DNA of 64,000 nt, taken from contig JALOBU010000004.1 in NCBI GenBank assembly GCA_023228145.1, positions 1 through 64,000 of the forward strand, given 5' to 3'. The stretch comes from Bacteroidales bacterium (GTDB lineage Bacteria; Bacteroidota; Bacteroidia; Bacteroidales; CAIWKO01). This document shows positions 25,099-33,997 of the stretch, one piece after another (the stretch's first letter is position 1; every line of letters starts with the position of its first letter). The translations under genes and the position numbers were made by a program. Under the pieces are notes generated by a model. That model made no database searches. It was not told where the DNA came from and worked only from the letters and a program-made list of their open reading frames with translations.

Positions 25099-26148
25099 AT
25101 GAGTGATTTTTTGTACATATTTGCAAAAAAATTCAAGATGGGTTTTGAGGCAGGAAAAATAAAAGACTTTTTCATCCAATTGTTTAAAGATGTTGCCAGA
25201 ACGGTTTTTATCCTGTTCCGTATCATGATACCCATATCTATCATCGTGAAACTTTTACAAATGATGGGGGTAGTATCTCTGATAGGCGATGCTCTCTTTC
25301 CTGTAATGAAGTATGTGGGTTTACCCGGCGAAATGGGGCTGGTATGGGCAACAGGGATGATGACTAATTTGTTTGGGGGGATTATTGCCTTTTTAAATAT
25401 TTCGCAGGGGTTGGAACTAAGCATCGCTCAGGTTACAGTAATCAGCATGATGATGCTGGTAGCACACACTTTTCCTATTGAACTGGCTATTGCACGCAAA
25501 ACCGGAGTAAGAGTTATGGCCATGTTTTCAATACGTTTTATTTTTGCTTTTGCTTTCGGCTTTGTGGTATTTAAAATCTATCAACTGGGCGGATGGTATA
25601 ACGAACCTGCTGTTCTTGCATGGCGTCCGGACATAAGTGCTGACAATTCACTGACCGCTTGGGCTTTAGCAGAACTCAAAAATTACGGGCTAATCATCTG
25701 TTTTATCTTTTGCCTGATGTTGCTACTCAAAGTACTAAAAATCATAGGAGTGATTGACCTGATAACTAAGGGGCTAAGCCCTTTTCTGAAGCTGATGGGC
25801 ATAGGCAAAGAGGTAAGCACCATTGCCTTAGTGGGCCTTACACTCGGAGTAGTTTATGGCGGAGCGTTGATAATTGACGAAGCCAGGTCGAATCCCAAAA
25901 TACCAAAGAAAGATATTTTTTATGCCATGGCATTGATGGGGCTCTGCCACAGCGTTATTGAAGACACATTATTAATGATGGCACTGGGAGCCACTTTTAA
26001 CGGAGTCTTTATCATTCGGCTCTTTTTAAGTATGTCGGTAGTGTTCTTACTGGTGAAAATCACAAAAAAAATTCCGGACAAGATTATCTATAAGTTTTTA
26101 ATAAGAAAAGTTAAACATAAAGAAATCAACCTGAATCCTGGTGTTTAA
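25099..26148 (+). CDS. Nucleoside-recognition (GATE) domain membrane protein
   Basis: 349 aa, about eight to nine hydrophobic helices. There are two GATE-type repeats: one around VARTVFILFRIMIPISIIVKLL and VWATGMMTNLFGG, one around LTLGVVYGGALIIDEAR and MGLCHSVIEDTLL. Such proteins include nucleoside and peptide-related permeases and the SpmA/SpmB proteins. The start may instead be the ATG at 25138 (MGFEAGKIKDF), because CATATTTG just before it is close to a -7 box. It is divergent from the lyase/dehydrogenase pair, 178 bp apart. A link to purine or amino-acid transport is suggested by position only. Confidence 0.82.
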   Translation: MSDFLYIFAKKFKMGFEAGKIKDFFIQLFKDVARTVFILFRIMIPISIIVKLLQMMGVVSLIGDALFPVMKYVGLPGEMGLVWATGMMTNLFGGIIAFLNISQGLELSIAQVTVISMMMLVAHTFPIELAIARKTGVRVMAMFSIRFIFAFAFGFVVFKIYQLGGWYNEPAVLAWRPDISADNSLTAWALAELKNYGLIICFIFCLMLLLKVLKIIGVIDLITKGLSPFLKLMGIGKEVSTIALVGLTLGVVYGGALIIDEARSNPKIPKKDIFYAMALMGLCHSVIEDTLLMMALGATFNGVFIIRLFLSMSVVFLLVKITKKIPDKIIYKFLIRKVKHKEINLNPGV

Positions 26149-26292
26149 TTTGACAAATCATAAAAATATTACACCCCTAAAAATGTAAAAAAACAACACA
26201 TCTATTTGTATTTCTGCCTTTTATATTATTTAACATTTTAAGGGATTATCTATCTCTCATCAAATATTTTAGGTGGTTTAATTTATTATGTT

Positions 26293-26300
26293 TATCTTTG
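26293..26300 (+). promoter_or_regulatory. Candidate -7 box of the cold-shock gene
   Basis: TATCTTTG, a full TAnnTTTG match, 28 bp before the ATG. The AT-rich 180-bp stretch 26149-26328 holds nothing else I can name. Confidence 0.55.
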
Positions 26301-26328
26301 CATAAATTTTAAACAATAATTTATTACA

Positions 26329-26520
26329 ATGAAAAAAGGTACAGTAAAATTCTTTAATGAATTAAAAGGTTTTGGATTTATAAAAGATAATGAATCCGAC
26401 AAAGAATACTTCGTTCATGCATCAGGACTGATTGACAAAATTAAAGACGGCGACGAAGTGGTGTTTGAATTAAAAGAAGGTCCAAAAGGATTAAACGCGG
26501 TTAATGTTAAACGAGGATAG
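26329..26520 (+). CDS. Cold-shock domain protein (CspA family)
   Basis: 63 aa, one cold-shock OB-fold domain. RNP1 is KGFGFI (residues 13-18) and RNP2 is YFVHAS (27-32). These small cytoplasmic proteins bind single-stranded RNA and DNA and melt RNA structure. The protein is a little shorter than enteric CspA (about 70 aa) but complete, with the usual GPKGLNAVNV ending. Monocistronic: own -7 box and a strong terminator 30 bp after the stop. Confidence 0.95.
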   Translation: MKKGTVKFFNELKGFGFIKDNESDKEYFVHASGLIDKIKDGDEVVFELKEGPKGLNAVNVKRG

Positions 26521-26550
26521 CTAAACCATTTTTTAAATCATTAAGTACAT

Positions 26551-26583
26551 AAACCCTCCCGAAAAAAGGAGGGTTTTTTTTTG
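26551..26583 (+). terminator. Rho-independent terminator of the cold-shock gene
   Basis: AAACCCTCC (26551-26559) pairs with GGAGGGTTT (26568-26576) across an 8-nt loop and is followed by a long T tract. Confidence 0.92.
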
Positions 26584-26626
26584 TTTTTTTTAATTTTTTT
26601 ATTTTTTTTGTGTAAAAATTCCAAAT

Positions 26627-27310
26627 ATGTGTTTTTCTGCTGAAGCAAGTTTTGGTGCAAGTGCCGTGATTGGTATTATTGGCATTATAGCTTTAAAAAA
26701 AGCGACAAACTTCCCTCAAAAGGTTTTTGCAATAATTCCCATATTTTTCGCTGTCCAGCAATTCCTTGAAGGGATGCTTTGGCTGGTACTTGACGGCAAA
26801 TTGTATATGTCATGGAAACAGCCATTGATATTAGGTTTTTTATTTTTCGCATGGCTTGTCTGGCCTGTTTACATTCCCTTTTCAATGGCAATGTTTGAAA
26901 AAAATCGAATCAAAAGAAAAGTGTTGCTTTCTTTTTTAGGATTAGGATTTCTGATTATTCTCGGATTTCTTTATGTTATGATTTTTCATAATATAGATGC
27001 AAATGCTGCCAAACTTCATATCAATTATACTTATGATTATGTGCCGCCTTTGCCATGGATCTACGGCTTGCTCTACCTCATTCCGACTATCGTTTCCTTT
27101 ATGCTTTCGAGTGTCAAAAAAATGTGGGCTTTAGGCCTCATTAACCTGACTTCGTACATTTTCTCCAGAATATTTTTCTTCGGGCATGTTCTTTCGGTTT
27201 GGTGTTTCTTTGGTGCTGTGGCAAGTGTTTTTATACTCTGGTATATTATTCAACTAAATAAAATCGAGGTTCACCAGGAAGACGAATATGGAGTGAATCA
27301 AACAGCCTGA
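26627..27310 (+). CDS. DUF6629-like integral membrane protein
   Basis: 227 aa with six to seven hydrophobic helices. The N-terminus MCFSAEASFGASAVIG, followed by ALKKA and IPIFFAVQQFLEGMLW, is the pattern I associate with DUF6629 proteins. Function is unknown. The conserved Glu in QQFLEG sits inside a membrane segment. It is monocistronic, between the cold-shock terminator and a hairpin shared with the convergent mutase gene. Confidence 0.75.
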   Translation: MCFSAEASFGASAVIGIIGIIALKKATNFPQKVFAIIPIFFAVQQFLEGMLWLVLDGKLYMSWKQPLILGFLFFAWLVWPVYIPFSMAMFEKNRIKRKVLLSFLGLGFLIILGFLYVMIFHNIDANAAKLHINYTYDYVPPLPWIYGLLYLIPTIVSFMLSSVKKMWALGLINLTSYIFSRIFFFGHVLSVWCFFGAVASVFILWYIIQLNKIEVHQEDEYGVNQTA

Positions 27311-27343
27311 TATGATTTTATTATCAACATTTATAAGGTTAAT

Positions 27344-27370
27344 AAAAGCTGTTATTTTTACCAGCTTTTT
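27344..27370. terminator. Probable bidirectional terminator
   Basis: AAAAGCTG (27344-27351) pairs with CAGCTTTT (27362-27369), loop of 10 nt, with T-rich flanks on both strands. It lies between convergent genes ending at 27310 and 27371. Confidence 0.7.
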
Positions 27371-29101
27371 TTATAGGCTCAAATCGGCTTTGATGCTATT
27401 GATTTTTTCCTTACATCTTTGTTCGGTTTCATCAAATAGCAAAACATCATTTATCACTGTTTTGATTCCGAAATAGAATTTGATTTTAGGTTCAGTACCC
27501 GATGGCCTTACCGTTATCTTGCTTCCGTCTGCAGTAAAAAATTGCAGCACATCCGATTTGGGTAATTCAATCGGGGATGTTTCTCCACAGGCAGTTACAG
27601 TTTTTTGTAAAAGATAATCTTTTATCAAAACAACTTCAGAGCCGTCGATTGTTTTTGGTGGATTATTGCGAAAATCATTCATCATTTGTTTAATTTCATC
27701 GGCACCGGAAATACCTTTCTTAGTTATGGGAAGCAGCGATTCGTAATACAACCCAAACTCTTTATAAATTTTCAGCAATAATTCATAAAATGAAATGCCC
27801 TGCTCTCTGGCATAAACCGCAGCCTCGGCGATAAGACAGCACGAAATTACTGCATCTTTGTCGCGTACAAAATCGTCTACAAGATAACCGTAACTTTCCT
27901 CGCCGCCACCAATAAACTTTTTCTGATTTTCAAATTTCCTGATAATTTCGGCAATATATTTAAATCCGGTCAGCACATCAATACATTCCACTCCGAATTT
28001 TTTTGCAATGTCGGCAAGAAGCTCGGAAGTAACAATTGTTTTAACGATAAATTCCTTACCGCTGAGCATAGCTTTTCGTTTCCACTGATTCAAAATATAA
28101 TATATCAGCACAGAGGCTGTTTGATTACCATTCAACAGCACAAAATCCCCTTTAGCATTTTTAACCGCAACGCCCACTCTGTCGGCATCGGGGTCGGTGG
28201 CTAAAACCAATTCGGCATTGCAGATTTTTGCTTTTGCAAGCGCCATACTCATGGCGGCTTGCTCTTCAGGATTGGGAGATTTTACTGTTGGAAAATTCCC
28301 GTCAGCACTGGCCTGCTCTTCCACCAGAGAAATGTTGGTGAATCCAAATCTTTTTAAAGCTTCCGGTACTAAGCTGATACCGGTGCCATGCAGCGGGGTA
28401 TAGACAATAGGTATGTCTGCATGTTTTTGAATTACTTCCGGAATTATGGAAAGTTTTTTTATTTCAGACAGATAAACTTCATCAATCTCTTTGCCTATTA
28501 TATGAATGTTTTCATTTTTCGCTTCAAATTTCACCATGCCAACAGAACTTATCTTAAGTACTTCTTCAATAACATTTTTGTCGTGCGGACTTACCAGTTG
28601 TGCGCCATCATCCCAATATACTTTGTACCCATTATATTCTTTGGGGTTGTGCGAAGCAGTAATCACAATACCGCTCTGGCAGTTCAAATACCTTACAACA
28701 AATGACAGTTCGGGAGTGGGCCTAAGGTTTTCAAAAAGATACACCTTACACTCGTTGGCTGATAAAATACCTGCCGCAATCTGTGCAAAATACCGGCTGT
28801 TATTCCTCGAATCGTATGCAATAGCCACTTTAATTTGTTGAATACCCGGGAACATTTTTTTTAGATAGTTGGCAAGTCCCTGTGTAGCCATCCCCACTGT
28901 ATATTTATTCATGCGGTTGGTGCCTGCTCCCATAATGCCTCGCAAACCGCCGGTGCCAAATTCCAGATTGGTATGAAAGGACTCTTTAAGTTCCGATAAA
29001 TCTTCTTCCATCATTCTTTTCACCTCCAGGCGGGTGCTTTCGTCAAAGTCAGTGCCGAGCCATAAACGGGCACGTTCAAGTATTTCATGGTCGTTGTACA
29101 T
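27371..29101 (-). CDS. Phospho-sugar mutase (alpha-D-phosphohexomutase family)
   Basis: 576 aa, the usual length of the long phosphoglucomutase/phosphomannomutase type. Domain 1 has the phosphoserine loop TASHNPKEYNG (S150). Domain 2 has the metal loop DPDADR (303-308). Domain 3 has the sugar-binding GGGEES (398-403), and domain 4 the phosphate-binding RPSGTEPK. The enzyme interconverts hexose-1-phosphate and hexose-6-phosphate, feeding glycogen and nucleotide-sugar synthesis. It is cytoplasmic and monocistronic, with a TATTTTTG box just upstream. Glucose or mannose preference cannot be decided, though GGGEES favours glucose-type enzymes such as PgcA. Confidence 0.93.
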   Translation of the reverse strand: MYNDHEILERARLWLGTDFDESTRLEVKRMMEEDLSELKESFHTNLEFGTGGLRGIMGAGTNRMNKYTVGMATQGLANYLKKMFPGIQQIKVAIAYDSRNNSRYFAQIAAGILSANECKVYLFENLRPTPELSFVVRYLNCQSGIVITASHNPKEYNGYKVYWDDGAQLVSPHDKNVIEEVLKISSVGMVKFEAKNENIHIIGKEIDEVYLSEIKKLSIIPEVIQKHADIPIVYTPLHGTGISLVPEALKRFGFTNISLVEEQASADGNFPTVKSPNPEEQAAMSMALAKAKICNAELVLATDPDADRVGVAVKNAKGDFVLLNGNQTASVLIYYILNQWKRKAMLSGKEFIVKTIVTSELLADIAKKFGVECIDVLTGFKYIAEIIRKFENQKKFIGGGEESYGYLVDDFVRDKDAVISCCLIAEAAVYAREQGISFYELLLKIYKEFGLYYESLLPITKKGISGADEIKQMMNDFRNNPPKTIDGSEVVLIKDYLLQKTVTACGETSPIELPKSDVLQFFTADGSKITVRPSGTEPKIKFYFGIKTVINDVLLFDETEQRCKEKINSIKADLSL

Positions 29102-29115
29102 GGGTTAGTTTTTTT

Positions 29116-29123
29116 CAAAAATA
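29116..29123 (-). promoter_or_regulatory. Candidate -7 box of the phospho-sugar mutase gene
   Basis: TATTTTTG on the minus strand fits TAnnTTTG, 14 bp before the ATG. Confidence 0.5.
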
Positions 29124-29212
29124 ATAAATTTGAGTGAATTGGATGTTATGGCTTAAATTAGTGTATTATTATGTTTTTTGACGATTGGGTGGCTTTATTT
29201 ATTTGTTTAATT

Positions 29213-29220
29213 TATTTTTG
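29213..29220 (+). promoter_or_regulatory. Candidate -7 box of the CDF transporter gene
   Basis: TATTTTTG fits TAnnTTTG, 29 bp before the ATG at 29250. No good -33 element at normal spacing. Confidence 0.5.
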
Positions 29221-29249
29221 TAAAACAATCCATAAGTAATATAGACAAA

Positions 29250-30152
29250 ATGACAAATCAACCTGAACAAGGGCATGTTCAAAACATTCAGGTAACTCAT
29301 GGAAAAGCTTTTATTGTTGGCATTGGGCTCAACGTAGCCTTTGTAATTATAGAAATTATTTATGGGTTTATTGCAAATTCATCAGCATTATTAGCTGATG
29401 CAGGCCATAATGCCAGCGATGTTCTTGCATTGGTTTTTGCATGGTCGGCAGCATGGATGGCTACAATAAAACCCCGTGGAAAATATACTTACGGCCTGCG
29501 TAAAACAACCATTTTAGTTTCTATCCTTAATGCACTGATGCTGTTTGGCGCTATTGCAGTAATTGCAGTGAATGCCTTCGCAAAAATCAAAGAGCCTGAA
29601 CCTGTTGCCGGAGTCCAGGTCATGATTGTAGCCAGCATAGGAATATTCATCAATGGCTTCACTGCAATGCTGTTTTATAAAGGCCAGAAAAACGACCTCA
29701 ATATCAAAGGGGCTTTTCTTCACATGGCAACCGATGCAGGTGTTTCTCTCGGGGTAGTTATAGCAGGTTTGTTAATCAATATAACAGGGAAACAATGGAT
29801 TGACCCGGTAACAAGTTTATTAATTATTACCATTATTATCTGGGGAACATGGCGATTGCTCTCCGATTCAATTGACCTTGTGCTTGACGCAGTACCCAAG
29901 CATATTGACATTAATAAAGTAAAAAATTTTCTATCTACGCAAAAAGGAGTTACAGGCATTCATGACCTTCATATCTGGGCTTTGAGCACCACTCAAGTTG
30001 CTTTAACAGCACATCTTATTATGCCAGGCGGTGCCAGTGACAATTTCATTGGAGATTTACAAAAAGAACTCAGGCATGAATTTGGGATAAATCATACTAC
30101 TTTTCAGATTGAAAATGAAAATATGGAAAAAAATTGCCTGACAGACTTTTAG
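29250..30152 (+). CDS. Cation diffusion facilitator (CzcD/ZitB-like zinc exporter)
   Basis: 300 aa with six membrane helices and a cytoplasmic C-terminal domain. Metal-site motifs are HNASD in helix 2 (H53, D57) and HMATD in helix 5 (H158, D162), the H-x3-D pair that marks zinc-preferring members. The C-terminal domain has HDLHIWALSTTQVALTAHL, as in CzcD-type ferredoxin-like domains. It exports Zn2+ or related divalent ions by proton antiport. Monocistronic with its own -7 box; no metal regulator gene nearby. Confidence 0.93.
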   Translation: MTNQPEQGHVQNIQVTHGKAFIVGIGLNVAFVIIEIIYGFIANSSALLADAGHNASDVLALVFAWSAAWMATIKPRGKYTYGLRKTTILVSILNALMLFGAIAVIAVNAFAKIKEPEPVAGVQVMIVASIGIFINGFTAMLFYKGQKNDLNIKGAFLHMATDAGVSLGVVIAGLLINITGKQWIDPVTSLLIITIIIWGTWRLLSDSIDLVLDAVPKHIDINKVKNFLSTQKGVTGIHDLHIWALSTTQVALTAHLIMPGGASDNFIGDLQKELRHEFGINHTTFQIENENMEKNCLTDF

Positions 30153-30210
30153 AAAATACAAATAAGACTACATTAATCCTACCTAATAAAAGAAAAAATC
30201 GTTACAAAAA

Positions 30211-30660
30211 TTACTTAAACAGCTGAAACAAATTTACCAGCCCACTGGCAATGTTGATTGCTTGTGTGGAAGTGCTTGCTACAGTTGACGAGTAACCACT
30301 TAACCCGGTAAGGTTCAGTAATGCATTCATTACTGCAGTTGAGTTACCGGTAGTAACAAGACCTGTAGAGCCTGTTACCAAACCTGCTGCAAATGCCTGT
30401 TTGTAAGTTGTTGAGTTTCTGTTATTCTTGAGCGCAGCAACATAAGTTCCCAGCTGAACTATATTGGATATAGTTGTGGTGCTGCCCATATCTATTTTCC
30501 CTGTTGATTTGTATTGTGAATACATGCTTGCAAGTACTTTTCCGCAGGCTGTCCCTGTTGCCGTTGCCCCGGCATCGCTGTTTGCCACATTCGAAACGGT
30601 TGTGCATGATGCAATAAATATTACAACTGCTACCAATGAGATAATGCCAATCTTTTTCAT
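30211..30660 (-). CDS. Small lipoprotein rich in Ser, Thr and Ala
   Basis: 149 aa. The lipobox FIASC places the lipidated Cys at residue 19. The mature part is low in charge and rich in Ser, Thr, Ala, Asn and Gly (GSTGLVTTGNSTAVMNALLNL), so it may form a helical bundle like other small Bacteroidota lipoproteins of unknown role. I recognise no specific function. It has one of the best promoter matches in the window and stands alone. Confidence 0.78.
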   Translation of the reverse strand: MKKIGIISLVAVVIFIASCTTVSNVANSDAGATATGTACGKVLASMYSQYKSTGKIDMGSTTTISNIVQLGTYVAALKNNRNSTTYKQAFAAGLVTGSTGLVTTGNSTAVMNALLNLTGLSGYSSTVASTSTQAINIASGLVNLFQLFK

Positions 30661-30692
30661 GTTTTTTTATTGATTTAATTTGGAATTAATTG

Positions 30693-30724
30693 CAAAGGTA
30701 AAAACCAAAAAGCAATAAAACAAA
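30693..30724 (-). promoter_or_regulatory. Promoter of the small lipoprotein gene
   Basis: On the minus strand TTTG (30724-30721), 20-bp gap, TACCTTTG (30700-30693). Both Bacteroidota elements are present, 32 bp before the ATG. Confidence 0.7.
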
Positions 30725-30784
30725 TGCAAACTTATGCTCATTTCAAAATTTAAATGTAATGATGATAAAAAAACATATGAAGTA

Positions 30785-32332
30785 TCATTCCAAATGCTCT
30801 TTACGCAGCAAATCATTAACGGTTTTTACAGGGTTGAATGTTGTAATAGGCACTTCTACAAAAATTGTATTCCAATAAGCCATGGCACCGTTCCACAAGC
30901 CCGGAAGCTCCTGCGCCTTCAAAGGTCTGCCATCTTTGGATTTTGTAGAAATAAATCCCGTACCCGGGTCAACAAAATCCAGAAGATTGAATTTTTTACC
31001 TTTATAATCAACGAAGCTGCATACCAAATCAACCGGGTTGAAATGTGTGGATGTTTTAAAAATATTTTTTTGTGTTTCGTCATTCATATTTACCTGAGAT
31101 GATTCCACAATTTGCTGGCTTATGTGTCCGTGACTGTCGCACACAAAAAAAGGCCCGCCGCCGGGTTCGCCCTGATTTTTCACCATGCCGCAAATTCTCA
31201 ACGGACGGTTTAAAAAGCTTTTCAGATAATTTGCTTTTTCTATCTGCTTAAAAGTATTAAATTCCAAAGGAAAATCATGAGCAAATTCGGATATAATGAA
31301 ACTGGTTATTTTAGCTACGTCATCATCTTCAATACTTTCATTTTCGAGCAATCTCAAGTACTCATACACATGAAACCTGATGTAGAGCAGGTAGCCGGCA
31401 AGCACTTTTTTATAAAACACCGTGTCCTCTGATAAACTTTCTGGCGCAAGGTTATCAATGTTTTTAACAAACACTATGTCCGTGTTGATTTCATTCAGGT
31501 TGTGTATCAGCGCTCCGTGCCCGCCAGGGCGAAAAAGTAAAGAACCATCATTATTGCGGAAGGGTTCATTATTTTCGTCAACAGCGATGGTGTCGGTAGA
31601 TGGTTTCTGTACAGAGTGTGTAATATTATATTTTGCATTAAATTTTTTTTCAAAATACGGAAGGACACTTTTCAGGTGGGTTTCAAACTTTTCAATATGT
31701 TCTGGAGAAATCGTAAAATGAATATGAACTTCATTATTTTCATTTTTGCAATATTGAGCTGTTTCTGCCAGGTGCTCATCCAGTGCGGTGCGGCTAAGGC
31801 CTGCATATTTGTGAAACTTTATCAACGCTTTGGGAAGCTTAGCATAATTCAGGCCTCTTTCATTTAAAAGAAATTCAATGATGAGGGCATAATTGTGTTT
31901 ATTCAGTAATTCTTCAATATCATACCCGGCATCGTGCAATTTTAATTTTAAATTGTCGAAGAAAGCGAATTTCCGGATGTTTTTTAAAAAATATTCTGCC
32001 GAATTAAAATCGTAATTATCACTAGTAATTTGTTGAACCTCTGAATTCCGGTTTTCTTCGCACCAGCTGAACAAGTGGCTGAACATGCGGGAAGCAGCGC
32101 CCGATGCAGGAACGAATTTAATTACACTATTAAAAAGTAAATTCTTGCTGTAATATTCGGCAAAATTTTTCGCATAGGTTTTATCAAATACTTTCAAACC
32201 CGATTGTGGAGTGCACGCTTTTACAAGGCTTACATAAGGAAAGCCCCTGATGAAATTTTTAATCTGATTATCTATCTCAACCGGGCTTATTCCTTTTTGT
32301 TGTAGTTGGTTTAGGTCAGATGGATTAAGCAT
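30785..32332 (-). CDS. DUF4301 family protein
   Basis: 515 aa with no signal peptide or membrane helix. KFVPASGAASRMF and FRPGGHGALIHNLNEI are the conserved blocks of DUF4301, a family found mainly in Bacteroidota. The GAASRM block recalls the N-terminal nucleotide loop of sugar nucleotidyltransferases, and VFVKNIDN recalls the acidic metal motif, so a nucleotidyltransferase-like fold is a reasonable inference. No reaction is known to me. It is monocistronic, with a TATGTTTG box 10 bp before the ATG. Confidence 0.85.
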   Translation of the reverse strand: MLNPSDLNQLQQKGISPVEIDNQIKNFIRGFPYVSLVKACTPQSGLKVFDKTYAKNFAEYYSKNLLFNSVIKFVPASGAASRMFSHLFSWCEENRNSEVQQITSDNYDFNSAEYFLKNIRKFAFFDNLKLKLHDAGYDIEELLNKHNYALIIEFLLNERGLNYAKLPKALIKFHKYAGLSRTALDEHLAETAQYCKNENNEVHIHFTISPEHIEKFETHLKSVLPYFEKKFNAKYNITHSVQKPSTDTIAVDENNEPFRNNDGSLLFRPGGHGALIHNLNEINTDIVFVKNIDNLAPESLSEDTVFYKKVLAGYLLYIRFHVYEYLRLLENESIEDDDVAKITSFIISEFAHDFPLEFNTFKQIEKANYLKSFLNRPLRICGMVKNQGEPGGGPFFVCDSHGHISQQIVESSQVNMNDETQKNIFKTSTHFNPVDLVCSFVDYKGKKFNLLDFVDPGTGFISTKSKDGRPLKAQELPGLWNGAMAYWNTIFVEVPITTFNPVKTVNDLLRKEHLE

Positions 32333-32342
32333 ATTTTTTCTT

Positions 32343-32350
32343 CAAACATA
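32343..32350 (-). promoter_or_regulatory. Candidate -7 box of the DUF4301 gene
   Basis: TATGTTTG on the minus strand fits TAnnTTTG, 10 bp before the ATG. Confidence 0.5.
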
Positions 32351-32434
32351 CTATCTTTTCGCTTAATATATGCTGTAAAAATGAAGAAAATGAAAAATTT
32401 CCAACAAATAAAAATATGCTAAATCTGAAAAAGT

Positions 32435-32881
32435 CTAGTTAGCAGAAATTTCTTTAAAGTCAAAGGCCCAGCTTTCCACCTGGTCATCAGGCAAACATTT
32501 ATCTGCAAAGCTCATCAGGTGCCAGTTAAACTTTTCAAAATTTTTGGTTTCACCGGGTTTTAATTTAATAGTGTATACATCTTGTCCGAAACCGGCAGAA
32601 AGGTCAAATTTAATTTTAGTTATTTCCGATTTGTTGGTAATTTCCACGTAATACCATTTTCCGGCAGCAACTTTTTTCTGAAGCTTAACTCTGAATGACA
32701 GTTCCACCGGTGCTACTCCCGATTTTTCCATTTTTACAGATTGTAAATTTTTAATAATGGGCTCCGACCATTCTTTGGTGCCATTCGGGAAACTGAATTT
32801 TTGGCCGTTTAAACTTTGAGCCGATAATGCAAAGCTTATAAATAGCATTGCAAATGCCGATAAAATTGCTTTTGTTTTCAT
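32435..32881 (-). CDS. Exported protein of unknown function (148 aa)
   Basis: Signal peptide MKTKAILSAFAMLFISFALSAQ, then about 126 residues of beta-rich sequence with few features, ending DFKEISAN. No lipobox or T9SS sorting domain; one free Cys (DKCLPDD). I do not recognise the family. It has a well-formed promoter and no operon partners. Confidence 0.75.
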   Translation of the reverse strand: MKTKAILSAFAMLFISFALSAQSLNGQKFSFPNGTKEWSEPIIKNLQSVKMEKSGVAPVELSFRVKLQKKVAAGKWYYVEITNKSEITKIKFDLSAGFGQDVYTIKLKPGETKNFEKFNWHLMSFADKCLPDDQVESWAFDFKEISAN

Positions 32882-32919
32882 AAATTTTATTTTTAAATAA
32901 ATTATGTAGTATTTAGGTA

Positions 32920-32950
32920 CAAATATACCTCTTTAATTATTATAAAACAA
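32920..32950 (-). promoter_or_regulatory. Promoter of the exported protein gene at 32435-32881
   Basis: Minus strand TTG (32950-32948), 20-bp gap, TATATTTG (32927-32920): both elements of the Bacteroidota promoter, with a leader of about 35 nt. Confidence 0.7.
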
Positions 32951-33014
32951 GTTTTTTTCCAAATAATTATTAAAAACATTAACTATTGCTTTATTAACGT
33001 TCAAATTCTTTGTT

Positions 33015-33021
33015 TACTTTG
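33015..33021 (+). promoter_or_regulatory. Possible -7 box variant of the MscS gene
   Basis: TACTTTG, one base shorter than TAnnTTTG, 12 bp before the ATG. The same variant precedes the gene at 20719. Confidence 0.35.
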
Positions 33022-33033
33022 CATTAAAAAAAC

Positions 33034-33885
33034 ATGAAATACGATTTCACAAAATGGTTTGACAAATTAATTCCCTGGCTGCTGAACCACGGTGTCAAGA
33101 TTGTGATAATTATTATTGCAGCGATTGTGCTTTATTTAATAGTCAGCAGGGCCATCCGCAGGATAGTGCGTATTTCGGTTGCTGCCGATAAGGAAAGTAC
33201 GCCTGAAGCACGGCAAAAAAGGGAATTTACGCTGATCAGGATATTTAACTGGACTAACCGTATCGTTTTTTTTCTTCTGGGCGGGCTGATGATGCTTCAG
33301 GAAGCCGGAATACCTGTCGGGCCGTTGCTGGCTGGCGCCGGTATTGTCGGGATAGCCGTTGGTTTTGGGGGACAGTATATCATTCGTGATATACTGTCAG
33401 GATTTTTCATCATTTTCGAAAATCAATACCGTATCGGCGATGTAGTGAGTTTTGATAAAACATCCGGGGTTGTGGAAGATATTAGTTTACGGTTGACAAC
33501 CTTACGCGACATGGACGGGACGGTGCATTACGTTCCCCACGGAGAAATTAAAATCGTGTCGAACCTGTCAAAAGATTATGCCTATATCAATATGAATATC
33601 GGCATTTCGTATAATGCTGATCTTGACCATGTGATAAAAGTGGCCAATGAAGTCGGGCTGCAACTGGCCAGCGACCCTCAATGGAAAAGCCTCATAAACA
33701 AGCCTCCTCAGTTTCTGAGGGTGGATAAATTTGAGGACTCCGCAGTCATAATAAAGATAACGGGCGAGACACAACCGTTGAAACAATGGGAAGTGAATGG
33801 CGAACTGCGCAAACGTATAAAAATTGCTTTTGATAAAGAAGGAATTGAGATGCCCTACCCACAACGGGTGATACATCAGGCATAA
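33034..33885 (+). CDS. Small-conductance mechanosensitive channel (MscS family)
   Basis: 283 aa. Helix 1 lies at about residues 20-42. A second segment at about 70-88 and the pore-lining helix GPLLAGAGIVGIAVGFGGQ (Gly/Ala-rich packing helix) follow. Next comes the amphipathic part ending in FFIIFENQYRIGDVV, the most conserved block of the family. The rest is the beta and alpha/beta vestibule. MscS channels open on membrane tension to release solutes during osmotic downshock. The length matches the minimal MscS type of about 280 residues. Monocistronic. Confidence 0.95.
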   Translation: MKYDFTKWFDKLIPWLLNHGVKIVIIIIAAIVLYLIVSRAIRRIVRISVAADKESTPEARQKREFTLIRIFNWTNRIVFFLLGGLMMLQEAGIPVGPLLAGAGIVGIAVGFGGQYIIRDILSGFFIIFENQYRIGDVVSFDKTSGVVEDISLRLTTLRDMDGTVHYVPHGEIKIVSNLSKDYAYINMNIGISYNADLDHVIKVANEVGLQLASDPQWKSLINKPPQFLRVDKFEDSAVIIKITGETQPLKQWEVNGELRKRIKIAFDKEGIEMPYPQRVIHQA

Positions 33886-33926
33886 TTTTGTAAACAATAT
33901 GCTTATTAAAATTCATTTCAAATTAT

Positions 33927-33956
33927 TTTGTAATAAATAAACAATAATTACATTTG
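33927..33956 (+). promoter_or_regulatory. Promoter of the collagen-like lipoprotein pair
   Basis: TTTG (33927-33930), 18-bp gap, TACATTTG (33949-33956), 41 bp before the ATG: a very good match to the Bacteroidota housekeeping promoter. Confidence 0.75.
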
Positions 33957-33997
33957 TATGTTTATTCATCTGATATAAATTTAATAATCTTACAAAA

